The notes beneath the pieces were generated by a model. It had not been told where the DNA came from. It worked only from the letters and a program-made list of their open reading frames with translations, and did not search any database. From Caballeronia arvi (GTDB lineage: Bacteria; Pseudomonadota; Gammaproteobacteria; Burkholderiales; Burkholderiaceae): a stretch of DNA of 64,000 nt. The position numbers and the translations under genes are program-made. This document shows positions 43,199-53,809 of the stretch, piece by piece (positions within the stretch are counted from its first letter, which is position 1; every line of letters begins with the position of its first letter). The stretch spans positions 186,001-250,000 of the forward strand of contig NZ_FCOM02000003.1 in NCBI RefSeq assembly GCF_001544695.2, written 5' to 3'.

Positions 43199-44221
43199 AT
43201 GAAATACAGAGGCATCGGCCAAACGGATTTGAAAGTGTCCGAGATCGGCTTTGGCTGCGGCGGCAATGCAGGCTTGATGGTGCGCGGCAGCTTCGACGAG
43301 CAGTTGCGCATCGTCGAGGCTGCGCTCGAAGCAGGCATCAATTACTTCGATGTCGCGCCCGACTATATCGGCGCCGAAGCGAATCTGGGCCGCGTGCTGC
43401 GTACCTTGAAGGCACGGCCGCTCATCAACTCGAAGGTCGAGATACGCGCCGAGAATCTCGACGATATCGCGGGGCATGTCGTGCGTTCCGCGGAATCGAC
43501 CCTGGAAGAACTGGGCGTCGATCATCTCGACGTATTGCAGATTCACAATGCGCCCGTGGCAGGAACGCGCGCGCCCGTGGACCGCGACTATCACACGCTG
43601 GGCGTGCAGCATTTTCTCGGACCACGCGGCGCGCTCGAAGGTCTGACGCGTCTCGTCGATGCGGGCAAGGTGAAACATGTCGGCTTCGTCTGTCGCGGCA
43701 ACGATGCGCCGTATGTGCGCGAGCTGCTCGCAACCGGCATGTTCAGCGTGCTCAATGTGCCCTACACGCTGCTCAATCCGAGCGCGGGCATGGTATTGCC
43801 GGCCAACCTTGCCGTCGATAAAGACGGCGGCGCCGTGCTCGACGATGCGCGCGAAGCCTGCGCGGGCGCCGCGATCTACAGCGTGCTGGCGCGCGGCTTT
43901 CTGTCGGATCAAAGTATCGCGGGCGAAGCGCATCATCCGCTTGCGCGAGATGTTTCCGGCAACGCTTCCGATGCCAGGAACATGCGCGAGCGGGCCGCGC
44001 GAGTCAGTTTTCTCGCACGCGAATCCGGCATAACGCTCGCACAAGCCGCGTTCCGCTTCGTGCTCGCGCATCCCGGCGTGACGACCGCACTCGGCGGATT
44101 CTCTTCGATGGAACAACTGAAAGAGCTGTGCGCAGTGTCCGGCATGGGCCCGTTCGCCGACGATCTCAACGCGCGTCTCGAACGCGTATGGCAGAGCAAT
44201 TTCGCCGAAGCGGAGTCATGA
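43199..44221 (+). CDS. Aldo-keto reductase
   Basis: A 340-residue NADPH-dependent barrel enzyme. The catalytic tetrad is recognisable as Asp51 (YFDVAPDY), Tyr56, Lys79 (INSKVEI) and a histidine in LQIHNAP. The VSEIGFGCGGNAGL start is typical. It probably reduces or oxidises a carbonyl intermediate of module 3. It lies in a run of three genes with the oxygenase upstream and the binding protein 55 nt downstream. Confidence 0.88.
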   Translation: MKYRGIGQTDLKVSEIGFGCGGNAGLMVRGSFDEQLRIVEAALEAGINYFDVAPDYIGAEANLGRVLRTLKARPLINSKVEIRAENLDDIAGHVVRSAESTLEELGVDHLDVLQIHNAPVAGTRAPVDRDYHTLGVQHFLGPRGALEGLTRLVDAGKVKHVGFVCRGNDAPYVRELLATGMFSVLNVPYTLLNPSAGMVLPANLAVDKDGGAVLDDAREACAGAAIYSVLARGFLSDQSIAGEAHHPLARDVSGNASDARNMRERAARVSFLARESGITLAQAAFRFVLAHPGVTTALGGFSSMEQLKELCAVSGMGPFADDLNARLERVWQSNFAEAES

Positions 44222-44276
44222 TGGCAATTGCAAGCGCGCATGCAAGTATCCCGACGTAAAGGAGATCAGCGTCCCC

Positions 44277-45356
44277 ATGACAATGACGAGAAGAGACGTG
44301 ATGCGTCTTGCCGGCGCGACGCTCGCGCTCGGCGCCGCGGGCCTGCCGCTCGCGGCGAGCGCGAAGGAATCGCAGCCGCGGCCGAACCTCGCGCTCGCAT
44401 CCTATGAAGGCCAGGACCGCGCCGCGAAAATCCTCGCCGCAGCGAAGGAAGAAGGCGAGCTGAACTTCTATACGTCGATCGCGCAACCGGACGTCGCGCC
44501 GCTCATCGATCCGTTCGAAGCGCGCTACGGCATCAAGGTCAACGTGTGGCGCGCGGGCGACGAGCAAGTGGTTCAGCGTATCGTCGCGGAATCGCAGGGG
44601 CATCGCTATATCGTCGATGCGGTTCACACGGGCTCGTCGTATCTCGATGCACTGCGGCGCGAAAAGCTACTCGCACCGGTTTCATCGCCCGTGCTCGCGG
44701 AACTCGCGCCGAACGTGGTGCCCGCGCATCGGCAATGGGCATCGACGATGTTATCGGTCTGGGTTCAGGCGTATAACACGCATCTGATCAAACCCGCCGA
44801 TCTGCCGAAAAGTTATGACGACCTGCTTGCTTCGCATTGGAAAGGCAAGCTCGGCATCGAAGCAAAAAGCAGCGACTGGTTTGCGACGGTCGCGACGCAA
44901 ATGGGCCGCGACAAGGGCATCGAATTCTTTCGCACGCTCGTCGATACGAATGGCGTCGCCGCGCGCACGGGCAATTCGCTTCTGAACAATCTCGTGGTCG
45001 CGGGAGAAGTGCCGCTCGCGCTCGAAGTCTATAACTACATGCCCGCACAGGCGAAGCGCCGCGGCGCGCCCATCGACTGGTTCGTGTTGCAGCCGGCGGC
45101 GGCGCGCGCGAACGGTGTCGCGCTGCTCACGCATGCGCCGCATCCGGCCGCCGCGCTGCTGCTCTACGACTATCTGCTATCCGTCGATGCACAGCGCATC
45201 CTCGTTTCGCGCGACTATGTGCCGACGAATCGCAACGTTGCATCGCCGATGCAGGGCGTCAATGTCGCGCTCGTCGATCCGGCCATGACGATGCGGGAAC
45301 GCAGTCAGTGGAACAAGACGTTCAACCAGATCTTCCTGCATTCGTCGGGAACGTGA
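44277..45356 (+). CDS. Tat-type extracellular solute-binding protein (family 1, AfuA-like), orphan
   Basis: A 359-residue binding protein with a twin-arginine-like signal (TRRDVMRLAGATLALGAAG) ending near AASAKES. The fold start (AAKEEGELNFYTSIAQ) is like iron(III)- or polyamine-type binders. No permease or ATPase for it is nearby, so it may work with a distant transporter or bind a ligand for another purpose. It is convergent with the dehydrogenase gene, with only 16 bases between stops. ATG 44283 is an alternative start. Confidence 0.85.
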   Translation: MTMTRRDVMRLAGATLALGAAGLPLAASAKESQPRPNLALASYEGQDRAAKILAAAKEEGELNFYTSIAQPDVAPLIDPFEARYGIKVNVWRAGDEQVVQRIVAESQGHRYIVDAVHTGSSYLDALRREKLLAPVSSPVLAELAPNVVPAHRQWASTMLSVWVQAYNTHLIKPADLPKSYDDLLASHWKGKLGIEAKSSDWFATVATQMGRDKGIEFFRTLVDTNGVAARTGNSLLNNLVVAGEVPLALEVYNYMPAQAKRRGAPIDWFVLQPAAARANGVALLTHAPHPAAALLLYDYLLSVDAQRILVSRDYVPTNRNVASPMQGVNVALVDPAMTMRERSQWNKTFNQIFLHSSGT

Positions 45357-45372
45357 GCGGATACATCTGCGC

Positions 45373-46446
45373 TCATTTCGGCTTCAGCAGCACCTTGATC
45401 GAGTCGAGTGAATTCGCGATCGCGATAGCCTGGTCCCATTCATCGAGCGTGAAGCCGTGCGTGACGATGCCTTTCGACGTAACGAGGCCGCGCGCGAGCA
45501 GATCGATTGCGATTGGATAGCAATACGGTCCGAGATGCGCGCCGCGCACATCGAGTTCCTTGCGGTCGCCGATGATCGACCAGTCGACGGTCGTATCGGC
45601 GCCGAATACCGAGAACTCGACGAAACGGCCGAGCTTGCGGATCAATTCGAGCCCTTGCGACACGCCCGCCGGCACGCCCGTCGTTTCGATATACACGTCG
45701 CAGCCGTAGCGATCCGTGATCGAGCGGATCGTTTCCAGTGCGTCGTCGGTCTTCGGGTTGATCGTGATATCCGCGCCATATTCGCGCGCCAACGCGAGAC
45801 GTTCATCGACGAGATCGATCACGACGAGCTTCTTCGGCGTCTTCAAATGCGCGACCTGCGCCATCATCAGGCCGAGTGGTCCCGCACCCGCGATCACGAC
45901 GACATCGCTCAATTGAATATCGCCGCGATTCACCGTATGAATCGCGCACGCAAGCGGCTCGATGATCGCCGCATCTTCCAGCGAGATGCCGTCGGGAATC
46001 TTGTGGACGATCGCAGTCGGCGGAAAGCGCATGTATTCGGCCATGCCGCCATCGGCCACTTCGCGCTGAAAACCGAAAATGTTATGGACCTCGCACATCC
46101 AGTATTCGCCCGACTTGCAATAGCGGCATTTCGCGCACGGCACGATTTGTTCGGCGATGACCCGATCGCCCTTCTTCACGCCGAAATGTTCTTCGGCGCC
46201 CTCGCCTAGCTCTTCCACATAACCGAAGAATTCATGGCCCGGAATCACCGGCGCTTTCACCCAAGGATTCGGCCCGCCCCAGAACATCTTTGCGCCCGAC
46301 CAGCATTTGCAGTCGCTCGCGCAGATGCCGCACGCGGCGATGCGAATCACGACTTCGTTGCGCGCGGCACGCGGACGCTGCACGCGCTCCACACGATAAT
46401 CTTTCGGCGCGCGGCATACGATCGCCGTCATTTGTTCATCGGCCAT
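45373..46446 (-). CDS. Zinc-dependent polyol dehydrogenase, erythritol/L-threitol dehydrogenase-like
   Basis: A 357-residue zinc dehydrogenase with ligands in GICASD and PGHEFFG, the four-cysteine structural site of CAKCRYCKSGEYWMC, and the NAD motif VIAGAGPLGLM. The segments DCKCWSGAKMFWGG, IAEQIVPC and VRGAHLGPYCYP are strikingly like the tetritol dehydrogenases of actinobacteria. As the last gene of the polyol operon it probably oxidises a C4 or C5 sugar alcohol. Confidence 0.85.
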   Translation of the reverse strand: MADEQMTAIVCRAPKDYRVERVQRPRAARNEVVIRIAACGICASDCKCWSGAKMFWGGPNPWVKAPVIPGHEFFGYVEELGEGAEEHFGVKKGDRVIAEQIVPCAKCRYCKSGEYWMCEVHNIFGFQREVADGGMAEYMRFPPTAIVHKIPDGISLEDAAIIEPLACAIHTVNRGDIQLSDVVVIAGAGPLGLMMAQVAHLKTPKKLVVIDLVDERLALAREYGADITINPKTDDALETIRSITDRYGCDVYIETTGVPAGVSQGLELIRKLGRFVEFSVFGADTTVDWSIIGDRKELDVRGAHLGPYCYPIAIDLLARGLVTSKGIVTHGFTLDEWDQAIAIANSLDSIKVLLKPK

Positions 46447-46479
46447 GACGTGTCTCCGTGTCGTTATATGAATGACGCT

Positions 46480-47517
46480 TCACTCTTCCAGTACGATCTG
46501 CACCTTCACGTCGGTTGGCACGCCGCTCGCCGCTTCCTCGAAAGCCTTGATGCCTTCCGCGAACGGGAACGTGCGCGAGATGAACGGCTTCACATCCAGC
46601 TTGCCCGATGCAATCAGTTGAATCGCGCGCGGAAAGATGTTCGCATAACGGAACACGGATTCGATACGCGCTTCCTTGATCTGCACCGCGACGACATCGA
46701 GCGGAATCGCATGCTGCGGCATGCCGACGAGCACGAGACAGCCTCCCGGACACAGCAAATCGACTATGCCCTCGAACGCTTTTTCGTTGCCGCTCGCTTC
46801 GAACACGATGTTCGCGCCCCAGCCGTCGGTCAGTTCATGCACGACATCGAGCACGCGCCGTTCTCGAATATTCACGGCCGTTACGCCCTGCACGCCGCCG
46901 ATGAGTTCGAGCTTTTCCGGCACGAGATCGCAGACGATCGCGCGGCTGCATCCGCCCGCGAGCGCGGCAAGCGCGCACATCATGCCGATGGTGCCCGCGC
47001 CTAGAATGACCGCCACATCGCCCGGCTTGATCGCGGCTTTCTTCGCGGCCTGCAAGCCGATCGACAACGGCTCGACGATCGCGCCTTCCGCGAAGCTCAC
47101 GTTATCGGGCAGCTTGTACGTGAACGCCGCCGGATGCACGACATAAGGCGCGAGACAGCCATGCACGGGCGGCGTCGCCCAGAAGCGCACTTTGGGATCG
47201 AGGTTATACAGGCCCTCGCGCGATGCACGCGATTCCATGTCCGGCACACCCGGCTCCATGCAGACGCGGTCGCCCGTCTTCAGATGCTTCACGTCCTCGC
47301 CCACTTCGACGACCGTGCCCGACGCTTCATGCCCCAGCACCATCGGCTCGTTGACGACGAATGGCCCGATGCGGCCGTGCTGATAGTAGTGAATGTCGCT
47401 GCCGCAAATGCCCACCGTATGAATCTTGATGCGTACGTCACGCGCGCCGACGACCTGCGGCAAGCTGAACGGACGCAAGCTGATGCGTTTCGCTTCCTCG
47501 AGAACCAGTGCTTCCAT
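46480..47517 (-). CDS. Xylitol/sorbitol dehydrogenase-type zinc enzyme
   Basis: A 345-residue zinc dehydrogenase of the sorbitol/xylitol branch: [23 protein letters not shown], a catalytic glutamate in EPLSIGLQA, and NAD motif [10 protein letters not shown]. The structural-zinc cysteine cluster is absent, as in several polyol dehydrogenases (C-x2-C spacing is replaced by [15 protein letters not shown]). ATG 47517 has AAGGAA ahead. It likely converts a pentitol or hexitol to a ketose. Confidence 0.86.
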   Translation of the reverse strand: MEALVLEEAKRISLRPFSLPQVVGARDVRIKIHTVGICGSDIHYYQHGRIGPFVVNEPMVLGHEASGTVVEVGEDVKHLKTGDRVCMEPGVPDMESRASREGLYNLDPKVRFWATPPVHGCLAPYVVHPAAFTYKLPDNVSFAEGAIVEPLSIGLQAAKKAAIKPGDVAVILGAGTIGMMCALAALAGGCSRAIVCDLVPEKLELIGGVQGVTAVNIRERRVLDVVHELTDGWGANIVFEASGNEKAFEGIVDLLCPGGCLVLVGMPQHAIPLDVVAVQIKEARIESVFRYANIFPRAIQLIASGKLDVKPFISRTFPFAEGIKAFEEAASGVPTDVKVQIVLEE

Positions 47518-47548
47518 CGTCGTTCCTTTGATAGAGAAATGTGTGGGT

Positions 47549-48295
47549 TCAGCAGGACTGGAATCCGCCATCGACCAGCAGGCTGACGCCGCTCACCATG
47601 CTCGAATCCTCGCCGAGCAGATAGGCGATCGTGCGGGCCACTTCCACCGGCTCGACGAAGCGGTTCATCGGAATGCGCGCGAGCATCGGTGCAGATTTGA
47701 CGGGATCGCTCCAGGCGCGCTCGCCCATCGGCGTCATCGTGACGGTCGGGAGCACGGCGTTCACGCGAATGCCGTGCGGCCCGAGTTCATTGGCCATTAC
47801 GCGCGTCATCGCATCGAGTCCGCCCTTCGACGCGCAATACGCCGCGTGCAAAGCAAAGCCCACGTTCGCCGACAGGCTCGACACATTGACGATCGACCCG
47901 CCCGCGCCACGCGCGATCATGCTTTTCGCGCACTCCTGCGCGACAATCATCGCGGCGCGCAGGTTCACATTCATCGTCAGGTCGAATGCTTCGACGGTCG
48001 TCTCGAGAAAAGGCTCGAGCACGGCGATGCCCGCGTTGTTCACGAGCATATCGACCGGTTGGATCGAACGCGCAGCGTCACGCGCGGCGTTCGCATCGGC
48101 GAGATCGACGGCGATGGTTTCGCAGCCCGTCTCTGCTTTCAACGCATCGAGATCGGCGGCGCTGCGGCTCAACGCGATCACGCGCGCGCCGCGCTCGATC
48201 AGCAGATGCACCGTCGCATGGCCGATGCCCTTGCCCGCGCCCGTGACGAGCACGGTCTTGCCCGCGAATTCGCGATTTCTGTCGATGATCGTCAT
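47549..48295 (-). CDS. Short-chain dehydrogenase, L-xylulose reductase-like
   Basis: A 248-residue SDR with the cofactor motif [19 protein letters not shown], catalytic serine in VNVSSL and YCASKGG for Tyr-Lys. The [13 protein letters not shown] stretch, with an arginine after the second strand, suggests NADPH, and overall the protein resembles dicarbonyl/L-xylulose reductases that interconvert xylulose and xylitol. It begins 7 nt after the SorC gene. Confidence 0.87.
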   Translation of the reverse strand: MTIIDRNREFAGKTVLVTGAGKGIGHATVHLLIERGARVIALSRSAADLDALKAETGCETIAVDLADANAARDAARSIQPVDMLVNNAGIAVLEPFLETTVEAFDLTMNVNLRAAMIVAQECAKSMIARGAGGSIVNVSSLSANVGFALHAAYCASKGGLDAMTRVMANELGPHGIRVNAVLPTVTMTPMGERAWSDPVKSAPMLARIPMNRFVEPVEVARTIAYLLGEDSSMVSGVSLLVDGGFQSC

Positions 48296-48302
48296 GATGT
48301 TA

Positions 48303-49283
48303 TCAAGGCTGATCGCACAGACGCCGCGCGGTGTCTTCATCGGTCACGAGCACCGACGGATAGCGCCCGCGCAACGCCGCGCGCGTCACATGAAACTTCT
48401 TCTTGCCGCCGCTCACGAGAACCACGCGCCTGATCTTGCGCAGGTCTTCCAGCGCGATCGCCACCGTGCGGCGATTCAGCGGATGATCGATCAGTTCGCC
48501 GTCTTCATCCATGAAATGACCGAGCATGTCGCCGACCGCGCCTGCCTTTTCGAGCGTGCGCAACTGCTCGGGATTGTCGATGCCGTAAGTCACGACGAGC
48601 GATTCCGTGAGATCGCCGCAGGTGAGCAACGCGAGATCGGCATTGCGTGCAAGCTCGTAAGTTTCGCGCACGGTCTCCTCCTGAAGGATAACGTCGCGCG
48701 CCTTCTGGCTGCTCACGTAGATGGGTGCTGCAAAGAGATAACCATCGGCGCGGCAGATGTTCGCGAAGTCGGACACGATATCGAACGTATTGATGCTCGG
48801 GCAATGCGACAACCCCCCTTGCAGCGATACCGCCGACACCGGTCCGTACGTGCGCTGCGGCATCGCGCGTAGCACGGCGCGGATCGTGCGGCCCCAGCCG
48901 AGGCCGATGGTTTGTCCCGCGACGATCTGCTTCGCGAAGTAGGTCGCCGCGCCTATGCCAAGCGCCGCGTTGTTTGCTTCGTTGTTCGCGCCGCTCGGCA
49001 CGACGACCGCGCATTCGAGCCCGAAGCGCTTCGCGAGCGCTTCTTCCAGCGCAACGCACGGCGCGATCTTGCTGTTGATCGTGATCTGTACGAGCCCGGA
49101 CTCGCGGCTCGCGGCAAGCAGGCGATTCACGCGCACGCGGTTGCTGCCGATACGCTGCGCGATCTCCTGCTGCGTCAGATTGCCGACGTAGTAATGCCAC
49201 GCGACGCGCGCCTGCAGTTCTTCCTCCGAGTCGATGGAATCGTCCGCTTCGGCGATGGCGATGGGCGGTGCGCTCTTGCTCAT
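48303..49283 (-). CDS. SorC-family sugar-binding transcriptional regulator
   Basis: A 326-residue regulator: an N-terminal helix-turn-helix (VGNLTQQEIAQRIGSNRVRVNRLL is seen in full) and a large sugar-phosphate-binding domain with GLGWGRTIRAVL and LVSGGKKKF near the end. The family senses phosphorylated or free sugars and polyols. ATG 49283 gives the normal N-terminus; the longer frame would enter the permease gene. Its place inside the operon suggests feedback on the transporter and dehydrogenases. Confidence 0.9.
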   Translation of the reverse strand: MSKSAPPIAIAEADDSIDSEEELQARVAWHYYVGNLTQQEIAQRIGSNRVRVNRLLAASRESGLVQITINSKIAPCVALEEALAKRFGLECAVVVPSGANNEANNAALGIGAATYFAKQIVAGQTIGLGWGRTIRAVLRAMPQRTYGPVSAVSLQGGLSHCPSINTFDIVSDFANICRADGYLFAAPIYVSSQKARDVILQEETVRETYELARNADLALLTCGDLTESLVVTYGIDNPEQLRTLEKAGAVGDMLGHFMDEDGELIDHPLNRRTVAIALEDLRKIRRVVLVSGGKKKFHVTRAALRGRYPSVLVTDEDTARRLCDQP

Positions 49284-49315
49284 GGTGTCCCGGTGTTCAG
49301 TCAAAAGCGGCGATT

Positions 49316-50182
49316 TTATTTCACTGCACCCATCGTGAGGCCTTGCACCAGCCGGCCCGAAACAGCCAGCGCGAACACGACCATCGGCAGCACGATCAGC
49401 GTGCCCGTCGCCATGATTTCGCCCCACGGCAATTCATAGCCACTCATGTAGCTCGTCGCGGCGACCGGCGATGTGATCGCGTCGCTGCGCGTCAGCACGA
49501 GCGCGTAGAGCAGATCGTTCCACGAGAAGATGAACGCGAAGATCGCCGACACGACGATGCCCGGCATCGCGAGCGGCAGATTGATGCGCCAGAACACGCG
49601 CCACGGCGATGCGCCATCGAGACGCGCGGCCTCGTCCAGCTCGACGGGAATATTGCGGAACTGGTCCGTGCAGATCCACACGACGATGGGCAGCGAGAAA
49701 GTCAGGTACAGCAGGATCAGCACGATATGCGTATCGACGAGATCGAGCTTCGTCGCGATCAGGAAGAACGGCACCGCGAGCACGACGGGGCTCACCATGC
49801 GGTTCGAGATGAACCAGAACCACAGGTCTTCCTTGCCGCGGAATTCATAGCGAGCAAGCGCATATGCGGCGGGCGCGCCGAGCAGGATCGCGAGCACCGT
49901 CGTACTGCTCGCGATGATGAGCGAGTTCAGCAGGCTGCCCGCTACGTCATGCTCGAAGAGCGCTGCCGAGTAGTGATGAAACGTCGGCGAGAAGAGCCAC
50001 TTCGGCGGATACGCGAGCGCATCGGCCTGGCTCTTGAGGCTCGTCGTAACCATCCAGTAGAACGGAAACACCGACGACATGAACACAACGACGAGACCGA
50101 GAAAATGCCATACGGTGACGCGTTTTCTTGCGGCGCGCGCGCGCTTTGCACGCTGCGTGATCTGCATGTTGGTCGAACTCAC
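49316..50182 (-). CDS. Sugar/polyol ABC transporter permease (MalG type)
   Basis: A 288-residue membrane protein with six helices and the coupling loop ELDEAARLDGASPWRVFWR. The start is taken as GTG 50182: it overlaps the stop of the upstream permease (GTGA) and has GGGAGG 5 nt ahead; ATG 50167 is a weaker alternative. It forms the membrane channel with the upstream permease. Confidence 0.92.
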   Translation of the reverse strand: MSSTNMQITQRAKRARAARKRVTVWHFLGLVVVFMSSVFPFYWMVTTSLKSQADALAYPPKWLFSPTFHHYSAALFEHDVAGSLLNSLIIASSTTVLAILLGAPAAYALARYEFRGKEDLWFWFISNRMVSPVVLAVPFFLIATKLDLVDTHIVLILLYLTFSLPIVVWICTDQFRNIPVELDEAARLDGASPWRVFWRINLPLAMPGIVVSAIFAFIFSWNDLLYALVLTRSDAITSPVAATSYMSGYELPWGEIMATGTLIVLPMVVFALAVSGRLVQGLTMGAVK

Positions 50183-51108
50183 GCGGCCTCCCGATAGACG
50201 AAGCGGATATATAGACGCGACAGCACGATCGTCAGGATGAGCAGGATGATCGCCTGCGCGGACGCCATGCCCTGATCGAAGAGACGGAAGCCCACGCGCT
50301 GGATATAGACGCTGATGAATTCCGTCGCTGCGCCGGGGCCGCCGCGCGTCATCGTGAACACGGCGTCGAACATCTTGAGCATGTCGGCGGAACGCAAGAT
50401 GAGGATCGCAGTGAGGCCGGGCAACAGATAAGGCCGCTGCAAGTGCCAGAGGATCATGCTCCACTTGGGCGTTTCGAGGCGCGCGGCTTCCTCGGCTTCC
50501 TTCGGCACCATCGAAAGTCCCGCGAGCAGAATCAGCGCGCAAAACGGCGTCCACTGCCAGATATCCATGATCATCACGGACACGAACGCGAGCGTCGGGT
50601 CTGCGAGCCAGTCTTGCGGCGGAATGCCAAGCAAGCCCGTCAGATAGTTGGCCACGCCGAACTGCCGGTTGAAAATCAGACGACCGATGAGACCCACGAC
50701 CGCGTAGGTCGTCGCCATTGGAATGACGAGACTCACGCGCGCCGCTGCACGCATCCACGGCAATTCCGTCCGATGAAGCAGCAGCGCGGCAAAGAGGCCG
50801 AGCGCCACTTCGATCGGCAACGTGAGGCACAGGAACAGCGCGGTGCGTCCGAGCGCTTCCCAGAAGGTCGGATCGGTGAGCGTCGCGATGTAGTTGTCGA
50901 CGCCAATGAACGGCGTGCCCGAGCCCAGATCCGCGAGCTTGTATTGATGAAACGAGTTATAGAGCGCGAGCAGCAACGGATAGATGCCGATGATCGCGAG
51001 CGCCGCGATCGCCGGAATCAGGAACCAGAAGGCGGGCGAACGCGGCAGGATGCCGAAGTAGCGCGCGGGCTTGCGCGGTCCTCGCGCGTGCATTGCGGGT
51101 GATGCCAT
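50179..51108 (-). CDS. Sugar/polyol ABC transporter permease (MalF type)
   Basis: A 309-residue membrane protein with six helices and the coupling loop VPKEAEEAARLETPKW. The AGGAGGCGATCGA ribosome site precedes ATG 51108. It lies 34 nt after the binding protein gene and overlaps the second permease by 4 bases. Confidence 0.92.
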   Translation of the reverse strand: MASPAMHARGPRKPARYFGILPRSPAFWFLIPAIAALAIIGIYPLLLALYNSFHQYKLADLGSGTPFIGVDNYIATLTDPTFWEALGRTALFLCLTLPIEVALGLFAALLLHRTELPWMRAAARVSLVIPMATTYAVVGLIGRLIFNRQFGVANYLTGLLGIPPQDWLADPTLAFVSVMIMDIWQWTPFCALILLAGLSMVPKEAEEAARLETPKWSMILWHLQRPYLLPGLTAILILRSADMLKMFDAVFTMTRGGPGAATEFISVYIQRVGFRLFDQGMASAQAIILLILTIVLSRLYIRFVYREAA

Positions 51109-51142
51109 TCGATCGCCTCCTGTTTCCTTTATGACGGACGTG

Positions 51143-52513
51143 TTATTTCAGCAAAGGCTTCTTGCCGTCGTAATAGCCCGCTTTCTTCAGGATGTCCTCG
51201 GTCTTCTGACCGATGGTCTGCGCGCCCTCCTTCACCGTCACCTGGCCGAGCATCATCTTGCTGCCCCATTCGCCGATGACTTCCGACACCGCCGGCCATT
51301 CCGGGAAGCGCGGACGATAATCCGGCACGCCGCCCTGCCACGATTCGACCATCGGCTTCACGAACGGATACTTGTCCTGCACGGCCTTGTCCTGGTACAC
51401 CGCCGTGCGCGCCGGCACGCCGCCCGCTTCGAGGTACGGCTTCGCCATTGCTTCGGATGTGATCCATTGAATGAAGAGCCACGATGCAGCCTGCTTCTTT
51501 GCGTTCGACTTCGCATTCACCGCAAGCGAGAAGCCGCCGAGCGCGGGCTTCAGACCTGCGGGGCCCTTCGGTTCAGTGGTGATCGCGAGACAGTTGCCGA
51601 GCTTCGATTTGCTCGGATCGGTGAGCGTCGGATAGAACGCGGACCATTCGGTGATCATCGCGACCTGGCCCTGCGCGAGCGCATTCACCGCTTCCGCATG
51701 GTCGAAATCGACGATGCCCGGCGGCATGTACTTCATCAGCTTCTGCCGGTATTCGAGGCCTGCCTGCGACTGCGGCGACATCAGGTTCGACTTGAACTTC
51801 GCATCGAGCAGCGAGCCGCCGTTGGGCCATAGCACGCGCATGAAGCTATCCGCCGATTGCGTTTCGCCGCGCCGCGATTGCAGCGCAAACGCGAACTTGT
51901 CGCCCTTCGTGAGCTTCGGCGCGTAGGTGTTGAGCAGGTCGTCCCAGGTTTTCGGCGGCTCGTCGAAGCCCGCGTCCTTCAACATGCACTTGTTGTAGAA
52001 CATGAGGCCCGAGTAGTTATCGAACGGCAGGCCATAGGTAACCTTGTCCCATGTCCCGAACGAATCGAGCAGAATCGGGAAAAAGCCCTTCAGATTGAGA
52101 TTCGGGTCCGCGAGCTTGGGATCGTCGGTGAACTTCTTGATCGGCACGAGCCACTTGTTGCTCGCGAATTCACCGATCCACACGACATCGACGAGCACGA
52201 TGTCCTGATCGCCGCCACCGACGAAGTTCAGCACTTCCTTCTCGCGCGTGTTCTCGTACGGAATCACTTCCCAGCGCACCTTGATGCCCGTCTCTTTCTC
52301 GAACTGCGGAATGAGTTGCTGCGCAGCCTTGTAGCCGGGACGATCGAGAAACACGGCCTTGATCGTGGTGCCCGAATACGGCTGCGCCGCTTCCTTCAGA
52401 GTCCAGGCCTGCGCGTTCGATGCGGCGAACGCCGCGCTTGCCGCCAATAGCGCGACTGCCGCGACGTGTTTGATCGGGCCGAGTTGCCGGGCCGGGATGA
52501 AGCGCTTCTTCAT
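51143..52513 (-). CDS. Sugar/polyol ABC transporter substrate-binding protein
   Basis: A 456-residue family 1 extracellular binding protein. A signal peptide ([14 protein letters not shown]) ends near NAQA, followed by [21 protein letters not shown] and the [16 protein letters not shown] region usual in polyol binders. ATG 52513 was chosen because the open frame upstream overlaps the divergent ATPase gene and has no membrane or signal character. It is the first gene of the seven-gene operon. Confidence 0.92.
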   Translation of the reverse strand: MKKRFIPARQLGPIKHVAAVALLAASAAFAASNAQAWTLKEAAQPYSGTTIKAVFLDRPGYKAAQQLIPQFEKETGIKVRWEVIPYENTREKEVLNFVGGGDQDIVLVDVVWIGEFASNKWLVPIKKFTDDPKLADPNLNLKGFFPILLDSFGTWDKVTYGLPFDNYSGLMFYNKCMLKDAGFDEPPKTWDDLLNTYAPKLTKGDKFAFALQSRRGETQSADSFMRVLWPNGGSLLDAKFKSNLMSPQSQAGLEYRQKLMKYMPPGIVDFDHAEAVNALAQGQVAMITEWSAFYPTLTDPSKSKLGNCLAITTEPKGPAGLKPALGGFSLAVNAKSNAKKQAASWLFIQWITSEAMAKPYLEAGGVPARTAVYQDKAVQDKYPFVKPMVESWQGGVPDYRPRFPEWPAVSEVIGEWGSKMMLGQVTVKEGAQTIGQKTEDILKKAGYYDGKKPLLK

Positions 52514-52582
52514 GCCTGTCTCCTTGGTTTTTTTCGAGCGGGTGTGACTTGCGGATTCGTCCTGCGCCTTGCCTCGTTTCAC

Positions 52583-52607
52583 TTGTAATTTCGGTTTTAC
52601 AATTGTA
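52583..52607. promoter_or_regulatory. Overlapping palindromes in the divergent transporter promoter
   Basis: TTGTAA (52583-52588) and TTACAA (52597-52602) form an inverted repeat with 8-base spacer, and TACAATTGTA (52598-52607) is a perfect 10-bp palindrome overlapping it. They lie in the AT-rich middle of the 174-bp gap between the binding-protein and ATPase genes and are candidate SorC sites. Confidence 0.55.
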
Positions 52608-52687
52608 TATTTTGGCGCGAACAGGTTGTCAAGAACAAATTCGACGGATGCATCCGATGCTGCGCAGCAGCACAAGGAGACAACGTA

Positions 52688-53809
52688 ATGAGCGCAGTTC
52701 ACTTGCAGCAGATCCGCAAGGCCTTTGCAGGCGTCGATGTGCTGAAGGGCGTCGACATCGAAGTGACCGATCGCGAGTTCATGGTGTTCGTCGGTCCTTC
52801 GGGATGCGGAAAATCTACCTTGCTGCGCACCATCGCCGGACTCGAAGAAAGTGACTCGGGCCAAGTGCTGATCGGCGGCGAAGACGTCACCGATCTCGAG
52901 CCGTCGCAACGCGGCGTCGCAATGGTGTTTCAGTCGTATGCGCTCTATCCGCACATGTCGGTGTACGAGAACATCGCGTTCGGGCTGCGCATGCTGAAGC
53001 TGCCGGAGGCGCAGATCAAGGAGCGCGTGCATCGCGCGGCGGAGATATTGCAGATCGGTCAGTTGCTCGAACGGCGACCGCGTGCGCTCTCCGGCGGGCA
53101 ACGTCAGCGCGTCGCAATAGGCCGTTCGATCGTGCGCGAGCCGAAGGTCTTTCTCTTCGACGAGCCGCTCTCCAATCTCGATGCCGCATTGCGCGTGCAG
53201 ATGCGTCTCGAGCTCATCAAGCTGCACAAGCAACTCAACGCGACGATGATCTACGTCACGCACGACCAGACCGAAGCGATGACGATGGCCGACCGCATCG
53301 TCGTGCTGAATCATGGGCGTGTCGAGCAGATCGGCTCGCCGCTCGAGCTGTATCGCACGCCGCACAATCGTTTCGTTGCGGGCTTCATCGGCTCGCCGAA
53401 GATGAACTTCATGGATGTGCGCGTGATGCGCGTCGATGCCGCGGGCGTCACCATCGAGCTGCCCGGCGGCGACTCGCTCACGCTGCCGTTCGCGGCATCG
53501 TCGGTGAAAGCGGGGGAGATGCTCACGCTCGGCATCCGGCCCGAGCATTTCGTCGAGGCGTGCGGCGGCGATATCGACAGTGGTCTCACCGGCGAAGTCA
53601 TGGTGATCGAGCATCTCGGCGGCGAAACGCTATTGCATGTGCGTCTGCCGAATGAGCTCGTGATTCAGGTGAAGGGGTCGGGCGAATCGACGGCGGTCGA
53701 AGGCCAGCGCCTCAACGCGGGCTTCAGCATCCGTCACGTGCATCTGTTCCGCGAGGACGGCAGCGCGCTCGAACGCATGCGGCCCGTCGCCGAAACCGCG
53801 ACCGTCTGA
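52688..53809 (+). CDS. ABC transporter ATP-binding protein (UgpC/MalK type)
   Basis: A 373-residue ATPase with Walker [11 protein letters not shown]-loop [12 protein letters not shown], signature LSGGQRQRV, Walker [14 protein letters not shown] and VTHDQ. The extra C-terminal regulatory OB-fold domain (TLGIRPEHF) is typical of MalK-like proteins. It is transcribed away from its partner permeases, sharing a promoter region with them. Confidence 0.93.
   Translation: MSAVHLQQIRKAFAGVDVLKGVDIEVTDREFMVFVGPSGCGKSTLLRTIAGLEESDSGQVLIGGEDVTDLEPSQRGVAMVFQSYALYPHMSVYENIAFGLRMLKLPEAQIKERVHRAAEILQIGQLLERRPRALSGGQRQRVAIGRSIVREPKVFLFDEPLSNLDAALRVQMRLELIKLHKQLNATMIYVTHDQTEAMTMADRIVVLNHGRVEQIGSPLELYRTPHNRFVAGFIGSPKMNFMDVRVMRVDAAGVTIELPGGDSLTLPFAASSVKAGEMLTLGIRPEHFVEACGGDIDSGLTGEVMVIEHLGGETLLHVRLPNELVIQVKGSGESTAVEGQRLNAGFSIRHVHLFREDGSALERMRPVAETATV

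Noticed and set aside
36363-47517. The three zinc dehydrogenases as one duplicated set
   Set aside because: They belong to different branches (generic aromatic-operon ADH, tetritol-type, xylitol-type) with different zinc-site layouts, so recent duplication is unlikely.
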